From Burkholderia lata (GTDB taxonomy: Bacteria > Pseudomonadota > Gammaproteobacteria > Burkholderiales > Burkholderiaceae), in contig NZ_CABVQK010000006.1 of assembly GCF_902499335.1 (NCBI RefSeq), forward strand, positions 434,001 to 498,000: a stretch of DNA of 64,000 bases. Reading direction: 5' to 3'. The notes beneath the pieces were generated by a model. It searched no databases. It was given only the letters and a program-made list of their open reading frames with translations, and was not told the DNA's origin. Positions 37,495 to 46,863 of the stretch are shown in pieces; positions within the stretch are counted from its first letter, which is position 1; each line of letters opens with the position of its first letter. The position numbers and the translations under genes are program-made.

Positions 37495-38697
37495 TCAGAC
37501 GCCGCTCTTCAGCACCTTGCCGATTGCGTCCGCGACGATGGCGACGTTCGAGTCGTTCAGGCCCGCGACGCACATCCGGCCCGAACGCAGGATGTACACG
37601 CCGTGCACTTCGCGCAACGCGTCGACCTGCGATTCGGTCAGGCCCGTGTACGTGAACATCCCGCGCTGCTTCACGTAGCGCGTCAATGCCTCGCCGCTGA
37701 CGTGGTCGCGCAGGCCGTCATGGATCGACTGGCGCATCCGCGCGATGCGGCGGCACATCGCCGACAGTTCCTCTTCCCACTGCTTGCGCAGCGCAGGGGT
37801 GCCGAGCACGGCCGCCACGACCTTCGCGCCGTAGGTTTGCGGGTTGCTGTAGTTCGAGCGCACGGCGCCGGCCAGCTGGCCGAGCACGCGGTCGGCCGCG
37901 GCGGCGTCCTCGCAGACGACGCTCAGGCCGCCCACGCGCTCGCCGTACAGCGAGAAGTTCTTCGAGAACGAGTTCGCGACCAGCGCCGGCACGCCGCGAC
38001 GGGCCAGTTCGCGCACCGCGAATGCGTCCGCGTCAAGGCCCGCGCCGAAGCCCTGGTAGGCCATGTCGACGAACGGCAGCAGCCCGCGCGCCTCGATCAC
38101 GTCGATCAGCTTCTCCCACTGGCCTTCGTCGAGGTCGACACCGGTCGGGTTGTGGCAGCACGCGTGCAGCAGCACGATGCTGCGCGCCGGCAGCGCGTCG
38201 ATCGCCGCGAGCATCGCGTCGAACTTCAGGCCGCCCGTCGCCTCGTCGTAGTACGGGTACGTGTTCACCGTGAAGCCGGCGCGCTCGAAGATGAAGCGGT
38301 GGTTTTCCCAGCTCGGGTCGCTGAGCCATACCTGCGATTCCGGGAAGTAACGCTTCAGGAAATCGGCGCCCACCTTCAGCGCGCCGGAACCGCCGAGCGT
38401 TTGCAGCGTCGCGATGCGGCCGGCCGCGCGGGCCGGGTGATCGGCGCCGAACACGAGCGCCTGCACGGCGTCGCGATACGCGGCCAGGCCGACCATCGGC
38501 AGGTACGGCTTCGCGCTGCTGTCGCGCTGCAGCGCGGTTTCGGCTTCGCGCACGGCACCCATCACCGGAATCCGGCCTTCGGCGTCGAAGTAGATGCCGA
38601 TGCTCAGGTTGACCTTCTGGTCGCGCGGATCTTTCTGGAAGTTCTCGTTGAGCGTCAGGATCGGGTCGCCCGGGTACGCGTCGATGTGTTCGAACAT
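37495..38697 (-). CDS. tyrB: Aromatic/aspartate aminotransferase (TyrB-like)
   Basis: 400 residues of class I aminotransferase, full length. MFEHIDAYPGDPILTLNENFQKDPR and VNLSIGIYFD at the N-terminus are typical of the AspC/TyrB group. The PLP lysine is in SFSKNFSLYGERVGGL, and substrate-binding HNPTGVDL and GGSGALKVG are present. It transfers the amino group between aromatic or acidic amino acids and 2-oxoglutarate. It is 45 bases downstream of an AroP-like permease on the same strand, which favours the aromatic role (tyrosine/phenylalanine uptake and catabolism). A strong terminator closes the operon. Confidence 0.92.
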   Translation of the reverse strand: MFEHIDAYPGDPILTLNENFQKDPRDQKVNLSIGIYFDAEGRIPVMGAVREAETALQRDSSAKPYLPMVGLAAYRDAVQALVFGADHPARAAGRIATLQTLGGSGALKVGADFLKRYFPESQVWLSDPSWENHRFIFERAGFTVNTYPYYDEATGGLKFDAMLAAIDALPARSIVLLHACCHNPTGVDLDEGQWEKLIDVIEARGLLPFVDMAYQGFGAGLDADAFAVRELARRGVPALVANSFSKNFSLYGERVGGLSVVCEDAAAADRVLGQLAGAVRSNYSNPQTYGAKVVAAVLGTPALRKQWEEELSAMCRRIARMRQSIHDGLRDHVSGEALTRYVKQRGMFTYTGLTESQVDALREVHGVYILRSGRMCVAGLNDSNVAIVADAIGKVLKSGV

Positions 38698-38742
38698 GGC
38701 TATGTCGGTCTCGTTTGGAAGAATGATCGGTCTTGGCCTGCG

Positions 38743-40128
38743 TCAGCGTGCGGATGCGCCGTCGTGCACCGCGTAGCCTGCATTCTTCTGACGGAAGCGA
38801 TACCCGACCGCGAGCACCGCGAGCCATACCGGGATCAGGTACACCGACAGGCGGAGATCCGGCGTCAGGTACATCACGACGAGAATGCCGGCCATGAATG
38901 CCAGGCACAGGTAATTCGTGAAAGGATAGCCCAGACTGCGGAAGGAAGTCTCCTCCCCGGCTGCACGCTTGGCCTGGCGGAACTTCAGGTGGATCAGCGT
39001 GATCATCGCCCAGTTGATGATCAGCGCCGACACGACGAGGCCCATCAGCACCTCGAACGCCTTGCCCGGCATGAAGTAGTTGACCAGCACGCACACGCCG
39101 GTCGCGAGCGCCGACGCGCCGAGCGCGGCGAGCGGAATGCCGCGCTTGTTCACCGAGCACAGCACCTTCGGCGCGTTGCCCTGCTTCGCGAGGCCGAACA
39201 GCATCCGGCTGTTGCTGTACACGCCGCTGTTGTAGACCGACAGCGCGGCCGTCAGCACGACCACGTTCAGCACGTTGGCCACCAGGTTGCTGCTCATCGC
39301 GTGGAAGATCAGCACGAACGGGCTGCCGCCGGTGACGACCTTTTCCCACGGATACAGCGACAGCAGCACGGCGAGCGCGCCGATGTAGAAAATCAGGATG
39401 CGGTAGATCACCTGGTTGGTCGCGCGCGGAATGCTGCGCTTCGGATCGTCGGCCTCGGCCGCGGTGATGCCGATCAGCTCCAGCCCGCCGAACGAGAACA
39501 TGATCGCGGCCATCGACATCACGAGCCCCGACACGCCGTTCGGGAAGAAGCCGCCGTGCTGCCACAGGTTCCGGACACTCGCCTCCGGCCCCGCATGGCC
39601 GCTCGCGAGCAGCCAGCCGCCGAAGCCGATCATCCCGACGATCGCGGCGACCTTGATGATCGAGAACCAGAATTCCGTCTCGCCGTACGACTTCACGCTT
39701 GCCAGGTTGAGCAGGTTGATCGCGACGAAGAACACCAGTGCCGACACCCAGGTCGGCACGCCGGGCCACCAGTACTGCACGTAGATCCCGACGGCCGACA
39801 GCTCGGCCATGCTGACGAGGATGTACAGCACCCAGTAGTTCCAGCCCGACAGGAAGCCGGTGAAGTGGCCGACGTACTTGTTGGCGAAGTAGCTGAACGA
39901 GCCGGCGACGGGCTCGTCGACGACCATCTCGCCGAGCTGGCGCATGATGAAGAACGCGACGATGCCGGCCACCCCATAGCCGAGCAGCACGGACGGGCCG
40001 GCCATCTTGATCGTCTGCGCGATGCCGAGGAACAGCCCCGTGCCGAGCGCGCCGCCGAGCGCAATCAGCTGGATGTGCCGGTTCTTCAGCCCGCGCTTCA
40101 GGCCGTCGCTCTCGTTTCCAGAAACCAT
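38743..40128 (-). CDS. aroP: Aromatic amino-acid permease (AroP-like)
   Basis: 461 residues from the ATG at 40128, with AGTGGAGAAGAC upstream. The start at 40329 would add an Arg-rich extension. It has about 12 membrane segments and the family motifs GLKNRHIQLIALGGALGTGLFLG, MVVDEPVAGSFSYFANKYVG and FSFGGLELIGITAAEADDP. It should import aromatic amino acids by proton symport. It is followed by the TyrB-like aminotransferase and opposed by an Lrp/AsnC regulator 316 bases away, the usual arrangement for a local regulator with its transport target. Confidence 0.9.
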   Translation of the reverse strand: MVSGNESDGLKRGLKNRHIQLIALGGALGTGLFLGIAQTIKMAGPSVLLGYGVAGIVAFFIMRQLGEMVVDEPVAGSFSYFANKYVGHFTGFLSGWNYWVLYILVSMAELSAVGIYVQYWWPGVPTWVSALVFFVAINLLNLASVKSYGETEFWFSIIKVAAIVGMIGFGGWLLASGHAGPEASVRNLWQHGGFFPNGVSGLVMSMAAIMFSFGGLELIGITAAEADDPKRSIPRATNQVIYRILIFYIGALAVLLSLYPWEKVVTGGSPFVLIFHAMSSNLVANVLNVVVLTAALSVYNSGVYSNSRMLFGLAKQGNAPKVLCSVNKRGIPLAALGASALATGVCVLVNYFMPGKAFEVLMGLVVSALIINWAMITLIHLKFRQAKRAAGEETSFRSLGYPFTNYLCLAFMAGILVVMYLTPDLRLSVYLIPVWLAVLAVGYRFRQKNAGYAVHDGASAR

Positions 40129-40386
40129 GTCTTCTCCACTCTGTCCGCCTCCGCCTGAAGCGGTGCGGCGCGCCTCGGTGTGCCGGGCGCTGTTTTGCTG
40201 TGCCGGGGCCGTTCGTGGAGCCGCCGGGTTGGGGACTGCAATCTTCGCGTGGCGGCGCCCGATTCGCGTCGGCGTGCCCGCCAGACCGGCTGCCGACTGT
40301 CGCCGCGCCGCATTGCTGCGTTCGCACACGAAAATCCGGCGTCAGTTTAGCGTCGCGACGGCGAAATCGGGTTTCGTAACCCGTTC

Positions 40387-40419
40387 ATGCAAACCCTACA
40401 TTATGAGATAAGATTGCAT
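40387..40419. promoter_or_regulatory. Candidate Lrp-type operator in the aroP/lrp divergent region
   Basis: ATGCAA (40387-40392) and TTGCAT (40414-40419) face each other across 21 bases that include an AT-rich core. Lrp/AsnC proteins bind long, loosely symmetric AT-rich sites, and this one overlaps the presumed lrp promoter 26-58 bases before its start. The remaining part of the 316-base gap shows nothing else. Confidence 0.4.
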
Positions 40420-40444
40420 CCAGGAGACAAACGAGGAAACAAAA

Positions 40445-40918
40445 ATGCATGAACCGGTTCTGGATCGCCTCGATCGCCATCTGCTATCGATCCTGCAGGA
40501 GAACGGCCGCGCGTCGAACCTCGATCTGGCGAAGGCCGTCGGCCTGTCGCCCGCGCAGACGCTGCGCCGCCACCGGCGGCTGGAGGAGATCGGCGCGATC
40601 CGTCGCTACGAAACCCGGTTGTGCCCCGACACGCTCGGTTTCGGCGTCACCGCTTTCGTGCACGTGACGATGGAGCGCGGGCATATCCGCGACCTGTCGA
40701 AGTTCCAGAAACTGGTGTCCGATCTCGCGCAGATCCAGGAGTGCTTCTCGGTGACGGGCGACATCGACTATGTACTGAAGGTCGTCGCGCACGACCTGAA
40801 AGGCTTGTCGCGATTCCTGCTCGAGACGCTGATGCGCATTCCCGGCGTGAGCGGCGTGCATTCGAGCGTGTGCCTCGACGAGATCAAGTGCACGAGTGCG
40901 ATGCCGGTTGAGGCCTGA
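40445..40918 (+). CDS. Lrp/AsnC-family regulator
   Basis: 157 residues. The N-terminal helix-turn-helix is LDRLDRHLLSILQENGRASNLDLAKAVGLSPAQTLRRHRRLEEIGAI, and the C-terminal RAM/ACT ligand domain has VTAFVHVTMERG, FQKLVSDLAQIQECFSVTGDIDYVLKVVAHDL and IPGVSGVHSSVCLDEIK. GAGGAAAC precedes the ATG. It probably responds to an aromatic amino acid and controls the divergent aroP-tyrB operon. Lrp proteins form octamers and can activate or repress. Confidence 0.93.
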   Translation: MHEPVLDRLDRHLLSILQENGRASNLDLAKAVGLSPAQTLRRHRRLEEIGAIRRYETRLCPDTLGFGVTAFVHVTMERGHIRDLSKFQKLVSDLAQIQECFSVTGDIDYVLKVVAHDLKGLSRFLLETLMRIPGVSGVHSSVCLDEIKCTSAMPVEA

Positions 40919-40922
40919 GGTG

Positions 40923-40957
40923 GCGGGCCGGGCGCCCGACCCACCCGGCCGGCCCGC
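40923..40957. terminator. GC-rich hairpin between converging lrp and EamA genes
   Basis: GCGGGCCGG (40923-40931) and CCGGCCCGC (40949-40957) pair perfectly, filling the 39-base gap between the two stop codons. There is no T tract, so it is a probable but unproved bidirectional terminator. Confidence 0.5.
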
Positions 40958-41815
40958 TCACCGCACCGCTTCAAACGCACTGATCAACAACGCCCCTGCC
41001 GCGATCACCGCGCAACCGGCCGCCCGGCGCGGCGTCAGCCGCTCGCCGAGATACACGCGTGCGATCAGCGCCGCGAACACCACGCTCGTTTCGCGCAGCG
41101 CCGATACCGGCCCCATCGGCGCGCGATCCATCGCCCAGATCACGATGCCGTACGCGAGCGCCGCGAATACGCCGCCGCACGCCGCCTTCGCGGTTTCGCC
41201 GACATCCTGCGTCAGCCGCAGCGGCCCCGCCCGCAGCCGGTAGTACGCGGCCATCATCGCGCCCGTCAGCACGAACATCCACGCGGTATAGCCGACCGTG
41301 TTGCCGCTTTCCCGCACACCGATCCCGTCGACCACGCTGTAGGCTGCGATCGACACGCCGGTCGCGAACGCGGTGGGCAGCACCTGCATCATCCGGTGCT
41401 TCGCGCCGCGCCCGCGTTCCAGGCCGATCGCCAGGATGCCCGCGCAAATCAGCACGAGCCCGCATTGCGCGCCGGCATTCAGGTGCTCGCCCGCGAACGC
41501 CGCCGCGCCGAGCGTGACGAGCAGCGGCGCGGTGCCGCGCGCGACCGGGTACGCGACGGTCAGGTCGCCGTGCTCGTATGCGCGCACCAGCAGCAGCGTA
41601 TAGACGACGTGCAGTACAGCCGACGCGACGACATAGAGCCAGCTCGCAGGCGTGATCGGCGCCGCTGCCGGCAGGAACAGCAGCGCGAACAGCCCGATCG
41701 CGATCTGCAGCACCGTGGCCGACCGCAGCCGGTCGCCGCTGCTGCGGACGAGCGCGTTCCATGACGCATGCAGGAACGCCGCACACAGAACCGCAAACAG
41801 AACGGGAATCGGCAC
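40958..41815 (-). CDS. EamA/DMT-family transporter
   Basis: 285 residues from a GTG at 41815. Ten hydrophobic segments in two EamA repeats; the first includes FLHASWNALVRSSGDRL and the typical VRAYEHGDLTVAYPVARGTAPLLVTLGAAAFAGE, the second FALAYGIVIWAMDRAPMGPVSALRETSVVFAALIARVYLGERLT (in pieces). This group resembles exporters of small amino compounds or phosphonates; substrate unknown. It converges on lrp. It ends LLISAFEAVR. Confidence 0.88.
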   Translation of the reverse strand: MPIPVLFAVLCAAFLHASWNALVRSSGDRLRSATVLQIAIGLFALLFLPAAAPITPASWLYVVASAVLHVVYTLLLVRAYEHGDLTVAYPVARGTAPLLVTLGAAAFAGEHLNAGAQCGLVLICAGILAIGLERGRGAKHRMMQVLPTAFATGVSIAAYSVVDGIGVRESGNTVGYTAWMFVLTGAMMAAYYRLRAGPLRLTQDVGETAKAACGGVFAALAYGIVIWAMDRAPMGPVSALRETSVVFAALIARVYLGERLTPRRAAGCAVIAAGALLISAFEAVR

Positions 41816-42218
41816 GTTGAATACTCACTGACGGTCGGCCACGCGGAATCGTCGCCGCAGGGCGTTCATCGTATGAATCCGTCATCCGATTGTCAAAAAG
41901 CTGGCGCAGCGCAGCACCGCGCGCAAACCAGCCGACCCCGCCCTTTCGCCCGCCCCGCGCGGGATCCGCGGCAGCGGCCCCGCGCGCAGCCGTATGTGAC
42001 GCAAAAGTGGCGGGCGGTCTGCCCCTTTCCGTTCTCTTTCGCCCGGCATTCCGCCGTAATGAAATCGATACCGCAGCGCAACCATCGCGAAATCACTCCG
42101 TCCCCATATCTTCATACGCGACTGTTTCAATGCGCGTGCTCTCTCACGAGCTCCGCGCCGAACCGACACGGCGACGGGGCCGCTCTCCACCATCGAAGAC
42201 CTTACCTGGAGTTTCCCG
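41816..42218. other. Intergenic region upstream of the phosphoesterase
   Basis: 403 bases with no credible gene. CCTGGAGTTTCCCG before the phosphoesterase ATG gives a ribosome site. Promoters for the divergent EamA and phosphoesterase genes must lie here. No repeat or FNR-type box seen. Confidence 0.5.
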
Positions 42219-43892
42219 ATGTTCCGTCAAGCCTTGCTCGTCACCGCCTGCGCAGCCGCAGCGCTGGCGCTGTTCGCCTGCGGCGGCAGCGACGACCCCA
42301 CGTCGACGCCTGCCGTGTCGTCGCAGGATGCGCTGCAGACCGCCACGCCGATCAAGCACGTCGTCGTGATCTACGGTGAAAACATCTCGTTCGACCACTA
42401 CTTCGGCACCTACCCGAACGCGACGAACCCGTCGGGCGAACCGGCGTTCACCGCCAAGTCCGGCACGCCGACGCCCAACGGCCTGACGGGCACGCTGCTC
42501 ACCGCGAACCCGAACTTCACGAACACGGCCAACGGCACCGACGCGGCGAACCCGTTCCGCCTCGACCGCACGCAGGCCGCGACCGCCGACCAGAACCACG
42601 CGTACACGGCCGAGCAGCAGGCCGAGGACAACGGCCTCGCCGACCTGTTCCCGAAATACACCGGCAAGGGCTCGTCCGGCGGCGCCGGCGCGTTCGGCAC
42701 GAAGGGCCAGGTGATGGGCTACTTCGACGGCAACACCGTGACCGCGCTGTGGAACTACGCGCAGCGCTTCGCGATGAGCGACAACATGTACACGACGTCG
42801 TATGGCCCGTCGACGCCGGGCGCGCTGAACGTCATCTCGGGGCAGACCAACGGGATGCAGATCGTCAAGACGTCGGCACAACCGTCGACGCTCGCGAAGA
42901 GCTCGTACTACATCAATGACGGCCAGGGCGGCTTCACGATGATCAACGACGTCGACCCGGGCTTCGACGTGTGCTCGAGCACGACCGACCAGGCGATGAT
43001 GTCGGGCAAGAACATCGGCGACCTGTTGAACGGCGCGAAGATCACGTGGGGCGGCTTCATGGGCGGCTTCAACCTGTCGACGACGAACGGCAACGGCACG
43101 ACGGGCTGCAGCCGCAGCACGGTCGCCACCGCCGTGAACGCCGCGACGTCGGACTACATCCCGCACCACAACTGGTTCCAGTACTACGCGTCGACCGCGA
43201 ACCCGCAGCACACGCGCCCGAGCTCGGTCGCGGCGATCGGCTCGAGCCTCCAGACGGACGGCAAGACCACCGAACCGGCGAACCACCAGTACGACACGGA
43301 CGACTTCTTCGCGGCCGTGAAGGCCGGCAATTTCCCGTCGGTCAGCTACCTGAAGGCCCCGGCCGCACAGGACGCGCACGCCGGCTATTCGGATCCGCTC
43401 GACGAGCAGGCGTTCGTGACGAAGGTCGTCAACTTCCTGCAGCAGCAGCCGGACTGGCAGAACACGGCCGTGATCGTCACCTATGACGACTCGGACGGCT
43501 GGTACGACCACGTGTACACGGCGCCGACCCGCGCGTCGTCGGACCCGGTCGACCAGGTCAACGGCAGCGGCAAGTGCGGCACGGGCGGCACCACCGGCGT
43601 GAACGGCGCGACCGTGAACGGCCGCTGCGGCCCGGGCGTGCGTATTCCGCTGATCGTGATCTCGCCGTACGCGAAGCAGAACTACGTCGACCACACGATG
43701 ATCGACCAGTCGTCCGTCGTGCGCTTCATCGAGGACAACTGGCTCGGCGGCCAGCGCATCGGCGGCGGTTCGTTCGATGCGACGGCGGGCGACCTGCGCG
43801 CGCTGTTCGACTTCACGTCGAAGCCGAACACGACGCCGCTGTATCTCGACCCGACGCTCGGCACGGCATTGAGCGCGGCACCGGCGATCTGA
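42219..43892 (+). CDS. Exported acid phosphatase/phosphoesterase (AcpA-like)
   Basis: 557 residues. MFRQALLVTACAAAALALFACGG is a lipoprotein-type signal with a plausible lipobox ending in Cys. The mature protein has the alkaline-phosphatase-superfamily core of the AcpA/phospholipase C group: IKHVVVIYGENISFDHYFGTYPNA (metal-binding Glu/Asn and nucleophile region), NHAYTAEQQAEDNGLADLF, SYGPSTPGALNVISGQT, VIVTYDDSDGWYDHV and GPGVRIPLIVISPYAK. It hydrolyses phosphomonoesters or phospholipids outside the inner membrane. The dihaem peroxidase gene follows after 94 bases. It could supply phosphate or act in host interaction. Confidence 0.88.
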   Translation: MFRQALLVTACAAAALALFACGGSDDPTSTPAVSSQDALQTATPIKHVVVIYGENISFDHYFGTYPNATNPSGEPAFTAKSGTPTPNGLTGTLLTANPNFTNTANGTDAANPFRLDRTQAATADQNHAYTAEQQAEDNGLADLFPKYTGKGSSGGAGAFGTKGQVMGYFDGNTVTALWNYAQRFAMSDNMYTTSYGPSTPGALNVISGQTNGMQIVKTSAQPSTLAKSSYYINDGQGGFTMINDVDPGFDVCSSTTDQAMMSGKNIGDLLNGAKITWGGFMGGFNLSTTNGNGTTGCSRSTVATAVNAATSDYIPHHNWFQYYASTANPQHTRPSSVAAIGSSLQTDGKTTEPANHQYDTDDFFAAVKAGNFPSVSYLKAPAAQDAHAGYSDPLDEQAFVTKVVNFLQQQPDWQNTAVIVTYDDSDGWYDHVYTAPTRASSDPVDQVNGSGKCGTGGTTGVNGATVNGRCGPGVRIPLIVISPYAKQNYVDHTMIDQSSVVRFIEDNWLGGQRIGGGSFDATAGDLRALFDFTSKPNTTPLYLDPTLGTALSAAPAI

Positions 43893-43986
43893 CCGGTATT
43901 GCATGACCGCATGGCCGGCGCATCACGCGCCGGCCGTTTCCGTTTAACGCGCCGCTTCGTGCAGCGCCCGATTTTCGACCGACAGC

Positions 43987-45408
43987 ATGACAGCTCGCCC
44001 CGCGTTCCCGTCTCCCGACACCACCGGCAACCGCGCGCCGCGCACGCCATCCCGCCTCCTGCGCCGCGCGGCGTTCGTGATCGGCGCCGCCGTGCTCGGC
44101 TATGGCGCGTACGCGATCGCGTTCCCCGCGCATGTGCCCGCGGCGATCGGCACCGTCGTCGCCGACTGGACGGGCGCGAATCCGCATCCGGTCGTGCTGC
44201 AGCGGCCCGCCGCGCAGCCGCTGTCAGCGGTCGCGCAGCTCGGGCGTGCGCTGTTCGCCGATCCGTCGCTGTCCGCGTCGGGCAAGCAGTCGTGCGCGTC
44301 GTGCCACAGCCCCGATCATGCGTACGGCCCGCCGAACGCGCTCGACGTGCAGCCGGGCGGCCTCGCGATGACGCAACAAGGCTATCGCCCGCCGCCGTCG
44401 CTGATGTACCTGTATCGCCAGCCGAACTTCAGCATCGGCCCCGATGCCGGTGAAAACGACGCCGCACCGAGCGTCGCGCAACAGGCCGCGTCGGCGGCCG
44501 GTGTCGTGAAGGCGCAGAAGGTGGCCGGCACGTCGGCCGCGCCGCAGCTCGTGCCGCAGGGCGGGATGTTCTGGGACGGCCGTGCCGATACGCTGCAGCA
44601 GCAGGCGTTCGGCCCGCTGCTGAACCCGGTCGAGATGGCGAACGCGAGCATCGACGACGTCGCGCGCAAGCTCGCGCAGTCATCGCACCGCGCGCAGCTC
44701 GAGCAGCTGTTCGGTGCGCGTGTGTTCGACAGCCCGCAGCTCGCTGTGTCGGAGGCAATGTTCGCGATCGCGCGCTATCAGGTGGAGGATCCGTCGTTCC
44801 ACCCGTACAACAGCAAGTACGACCGCTGGCTCGAAGGCCGTGCGCGCCTCACGCAGGCCGAGTTGCGCGGGCTGCGCCTGTTCAACGATCCGGACAAGGC
44901 GAATTGCGCGGGCTGCCACCTGTCGAAACCCGGCAAGGACGGGCTGCCGCCGATGTTTACCGATTACCAGTACGAGGCGCTCGGCGCGCCGCGCAACAAG
45001 GAACTGGTGCAGAACCGCAACCCGGCGTTCTACGATCTCGGCGTGTGCGGGCCGTTCCGCGACGACCTGAAGGACCAGACGCAGTATTGCGCGATGTTCC
45101 TGACGCCGACGCTGCGCAACTCGGCCACGCGCCGGGTGTTCTTCCACAACGGCGTGTTCCACACGCTCGACCAGGTGATGGCGTTCTATAACGAGCGCAG
45201 CATCTCGCCGCAGAAGTTCTATTCGCGCGGCGCGGACGGCAAGGTCGACGAGTACGACGACATCCCGCCGAAATATCGTGCGAACGTCGACGTGACCGAT
45301 GCGCCCTTCGATCGCAAGCCGGGCGACAAGCCCGCGATGACGGCGCAGGATATCAAGGATATCGAAGCGTTCCTCGGCACGCTGAACGACGAGCCGGTGC
45401 GGCACTGA
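43987..45408 (+). CDS. Dihaem cytochrome c peroxidase
   Basis: 473 residues. An N-terminal membrane anchor is at about residues 27-48. Two c-type haem motifs are present: CASCH (about residue 102) and CAGCH (about residue 312). The conserved GGMFWDGRADTLQQQAFGPLLNPVEM and RVFFHNGVFHTLDQVMAFYNER identify the MauG/cytochrome c peroxidase family. It reduces hydrogen peroxide in the periplasm with electrons from cytochromes. It follows the AcpA-like phosphoesterase in the same direction. Met/His distal ligands cannot be assigned with certainty from sequence alone. Confidence 0.92.
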   Translation: MTARPAFPSPDTTGNRAPRTPSRLLRRAAFVIGAAVLGYGAYAIAFPAHVPAAIGTVVADWTGANPHPVVLQRPAAQPLSAVAQLGRALFADPSLSASGKQSCASCHSPDHAYGPPNALDVQPGGLAMTQQGYRPPPSLMYLYRQPNFSIGPDAGENDAAPSVAQQAASAAGVVKAQKVAGTSAAPQLVPQGGMFWDGRADTLQQQAFGPLLNPVEMANASIDDVARKLAQSSHRAQLEQLFGARVFDSPQLAVSEAMFAIARYQVEDPSFHPYNSKYDRWLEGRARLTQAELRGLRLFNDPDKANCAGCHLSKPGKDGLPPMFTDYQYEALGAPRNKELVQNRNPAFYDLGVCGPFRDDLKDQTQYCAMFLTPTLRNSATRRVFFHNGVFHTLDQVMAFYNERSISPQKFYSRGADGKVDEYDDIPPKYRANVDVTDAPFDRKPGDKPAMTAQDIKDIEAFLGTLNDEPVRH

Positions 45409-45470
45409 GTGCCGGTTGAGCGCCGCGCCGCGTCTTGTCAGCGGCGCGCGCGGATGCAAGCGAAAGACGG

Positions 45471-45488
45471 CGGCTCCGCGTGGAGCCG
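45471..45488 (+). terminator. Candidate terminator after the peroxidase
   Basis: CGGCTCC-GCGT-GGAGCCG, a perfect 7-base-pair stem followed by TT, 62 bases after the peroxidase stop. A second, weaker stem of GCGCCGC and GCGGCGC lies just upstream. The weak T tract keeps this uncertain. Confidence 0.4.
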
Positions 45489-45616
45489 TTCCGGCGCGGT
45501 CTTCATCCCTTGCTGGCGGCTTCGGTTCGATGAACCGGTTGAGCCGCCTACCTCCGTCGTCCACCACGCTCGGGATGTCGGTGGCGGTCACCGCCAGGCC
45601 TCGACGCCGGACATCA

Positions 45617-46069
45617 CTACTGTCGCATCAGCGAATTCTCCGCCCGATACGTGTTGTTCGGGCGCAACACGAGTTTCCTTGCTACTGCGTCCAGTTCCTT
45701 GCCGTGGTAAAGGTCAACGCATTTCAGGAAGTCGAACTTCACATCCCCGACCTCCGTTTCGACAACCGGATTGCGGTAATCGCGCGCAAGATACTTCGCC
45801 ACCAGCGCGTGAACGGCGTCAGGCGCACGCTCCATGTTGTAGTAGGTCCAGTCGCGCAACGCACTGATGCTGCTGCCGATATCCTTGCTCGCGCCGGGCT
45901 CCTGCTTGTAAGCGGTAGCCAGGCACTCAGCCAGCACCATATCCTTGAAGTTCTGGATGTAAGTCCGTGAGCCGGCTTCGGGCGACACTTGCGCTGCATC
46001 CTTTGCCCACACGATCGCAGATTGAAGCGCGACGCACGCCGACATGACAGCGATCCAGGCTCTCCTCAT
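45617..46069 (-). CDS. tai4: Tai4-like type VI amidase immunity protein
   Basis: 150 residues from the ATG at 46069, which overlaps the amidase stop (ATGA), implying coupled translation. Signal peptide MRRAWIAVMSACVALQSAIVWA. The mature helical protein has YIQNFKDMVLAECLATAYKQEPGASKDIGSSISALRDWTYYN and FDFLKCVDLYHGKELDAVARKLV, fitting the Tai4 family. It works in the periplasm, protecting the cell from the amidase encoded upstream. The longer frame to 46132 runs into the amidase gene and is rejected. Confidence 0.88.
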   Translation of the reverse strand: MRRAWIAVMSACVALQSAIVWAKDAAQVSPEAGSRTYIQNFKDMVLAECLATAYKQEPGASKDIGSSISALRDWTYYNMERAPDAVHALVAKYLARDYRNPVVETEVGDVKFDFLKCVDLYHGKELDAVARKLVLRPNNTYRAENSLMRQ

Positions 46070-46566
46070 GACAGACTCCAGAAATTTGCGCGATCGGTAC
46101 GATACCGCGCGCCCGGTTCGTTGAAATAGCAATGGTCATAACACGTACGCCCGTTGAACAGCGTGGCGTGGCCCTGCGCATCGCTCCACCCCGACACCTC
46201 GAACAGGATGACGCCTTGTCGGCCCGCCACTGCCCCTCCGTTCGACGGCGGGTACTTGACACCCTCCGCCTTCCCCCACCGTTGCTCGAGAAAGCGAATC
46301 AAGTCCCGGACACGAAAGAAGTATTGCCGACTGTCTCCGCCCGATACCGTTTGCCCGGGGATTCGCGGCATCACCATACCGGCTTCGCCGAGGATATAGC
46401 TCATTCTCACCGCACACGTGTTACTCCATCGCTCTGTCGAACTTGGATTGTTGACGTTCTTCTCGACATATCCGCCTATCACTTTTGCAACGCGCGCACC
46501 GGAGTTCGCCGGATCGTAAATTCGCTGAGATGCCGCCCATGCAACGGCAAATGACGGTCGTTTCAC
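46066..46566 (-). CDS. tae4: Tae4 type VI peptidoglycan amidase effector
   Basis: 166 residues from a GTG at 46566 with CAAGGAGTCAGG upstream. The papain-like catalytic Cys is C51 in WSNTCAVRMSYILG, the His is H133 in SDAQGHATLFNG, and a likely third residue is D144 in RTCYDHCYF. This arrangement matches Tae4, which cuts the D-Glu to mDAP bond of peptidoglycan. Nothing is exported by signal peptide, as expected for a spike-delivered toxin. It is followed by its Tai4 immunity gene. There is no VgrG, PAAR or Hcp next to it, so it must be delivered by an apparatus encoded elsewhere, possibly through Hcp. Confidence 0.92.
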   Translation of the reverse strand: MKRPSFAVAWAASQRIYDPANSGARVAKVIGGYVEKNVNNPSSTERWSNTCAVRMSYILGEAGMVMPRIPGQTVSGGDSRQYFFRVRDLIRFLEQRWGKAEGVKYPPSNGGAVAGRQGVILFEVSGWSDAQGHATLFNGRTCYDHCYFNEPGARYRTDRANFWSLS

Positions 46567-46863
46567 CCTGACTCCTTGTTGTTGAAATCAATTCGGCTGG
46601 AGGAGACGCATCGGAAAAATCGCAACTGCACGACGTTTTGGAATTCCCCCGAGACCCTCGAACCAGCACGTCATCATGCATGAATCGAAAGTATTTAGTA
46701 ATGTATTGCGCCTTTCCTGGCACCTGTCTGCGAGCCGTTTCGCATCGCCTCCCTCTCGTTTTCCCCAATCCCGTTCGACTTGACTCGACTCCCTCGATCG
46801 TCAACACTTCGCACATCCACAGTGTGATCACAGATCGCAGATCAAACCCAGGAGAACCCGGTT

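Noticed and set aside
37603..40158. 851-codon open frame on the plus strand opposite tyrB and aroP
   Set aside because: Arg/His-rich composition, no ribosome site, and two clear genes on the other strand. A GC-driven shadow, as are similar long antisense frames at 110-1645, 3313-4992, 7859-9679, 19810-21840, 27788-29833, 42144-43904, 53406-54917 and 55060-56376.
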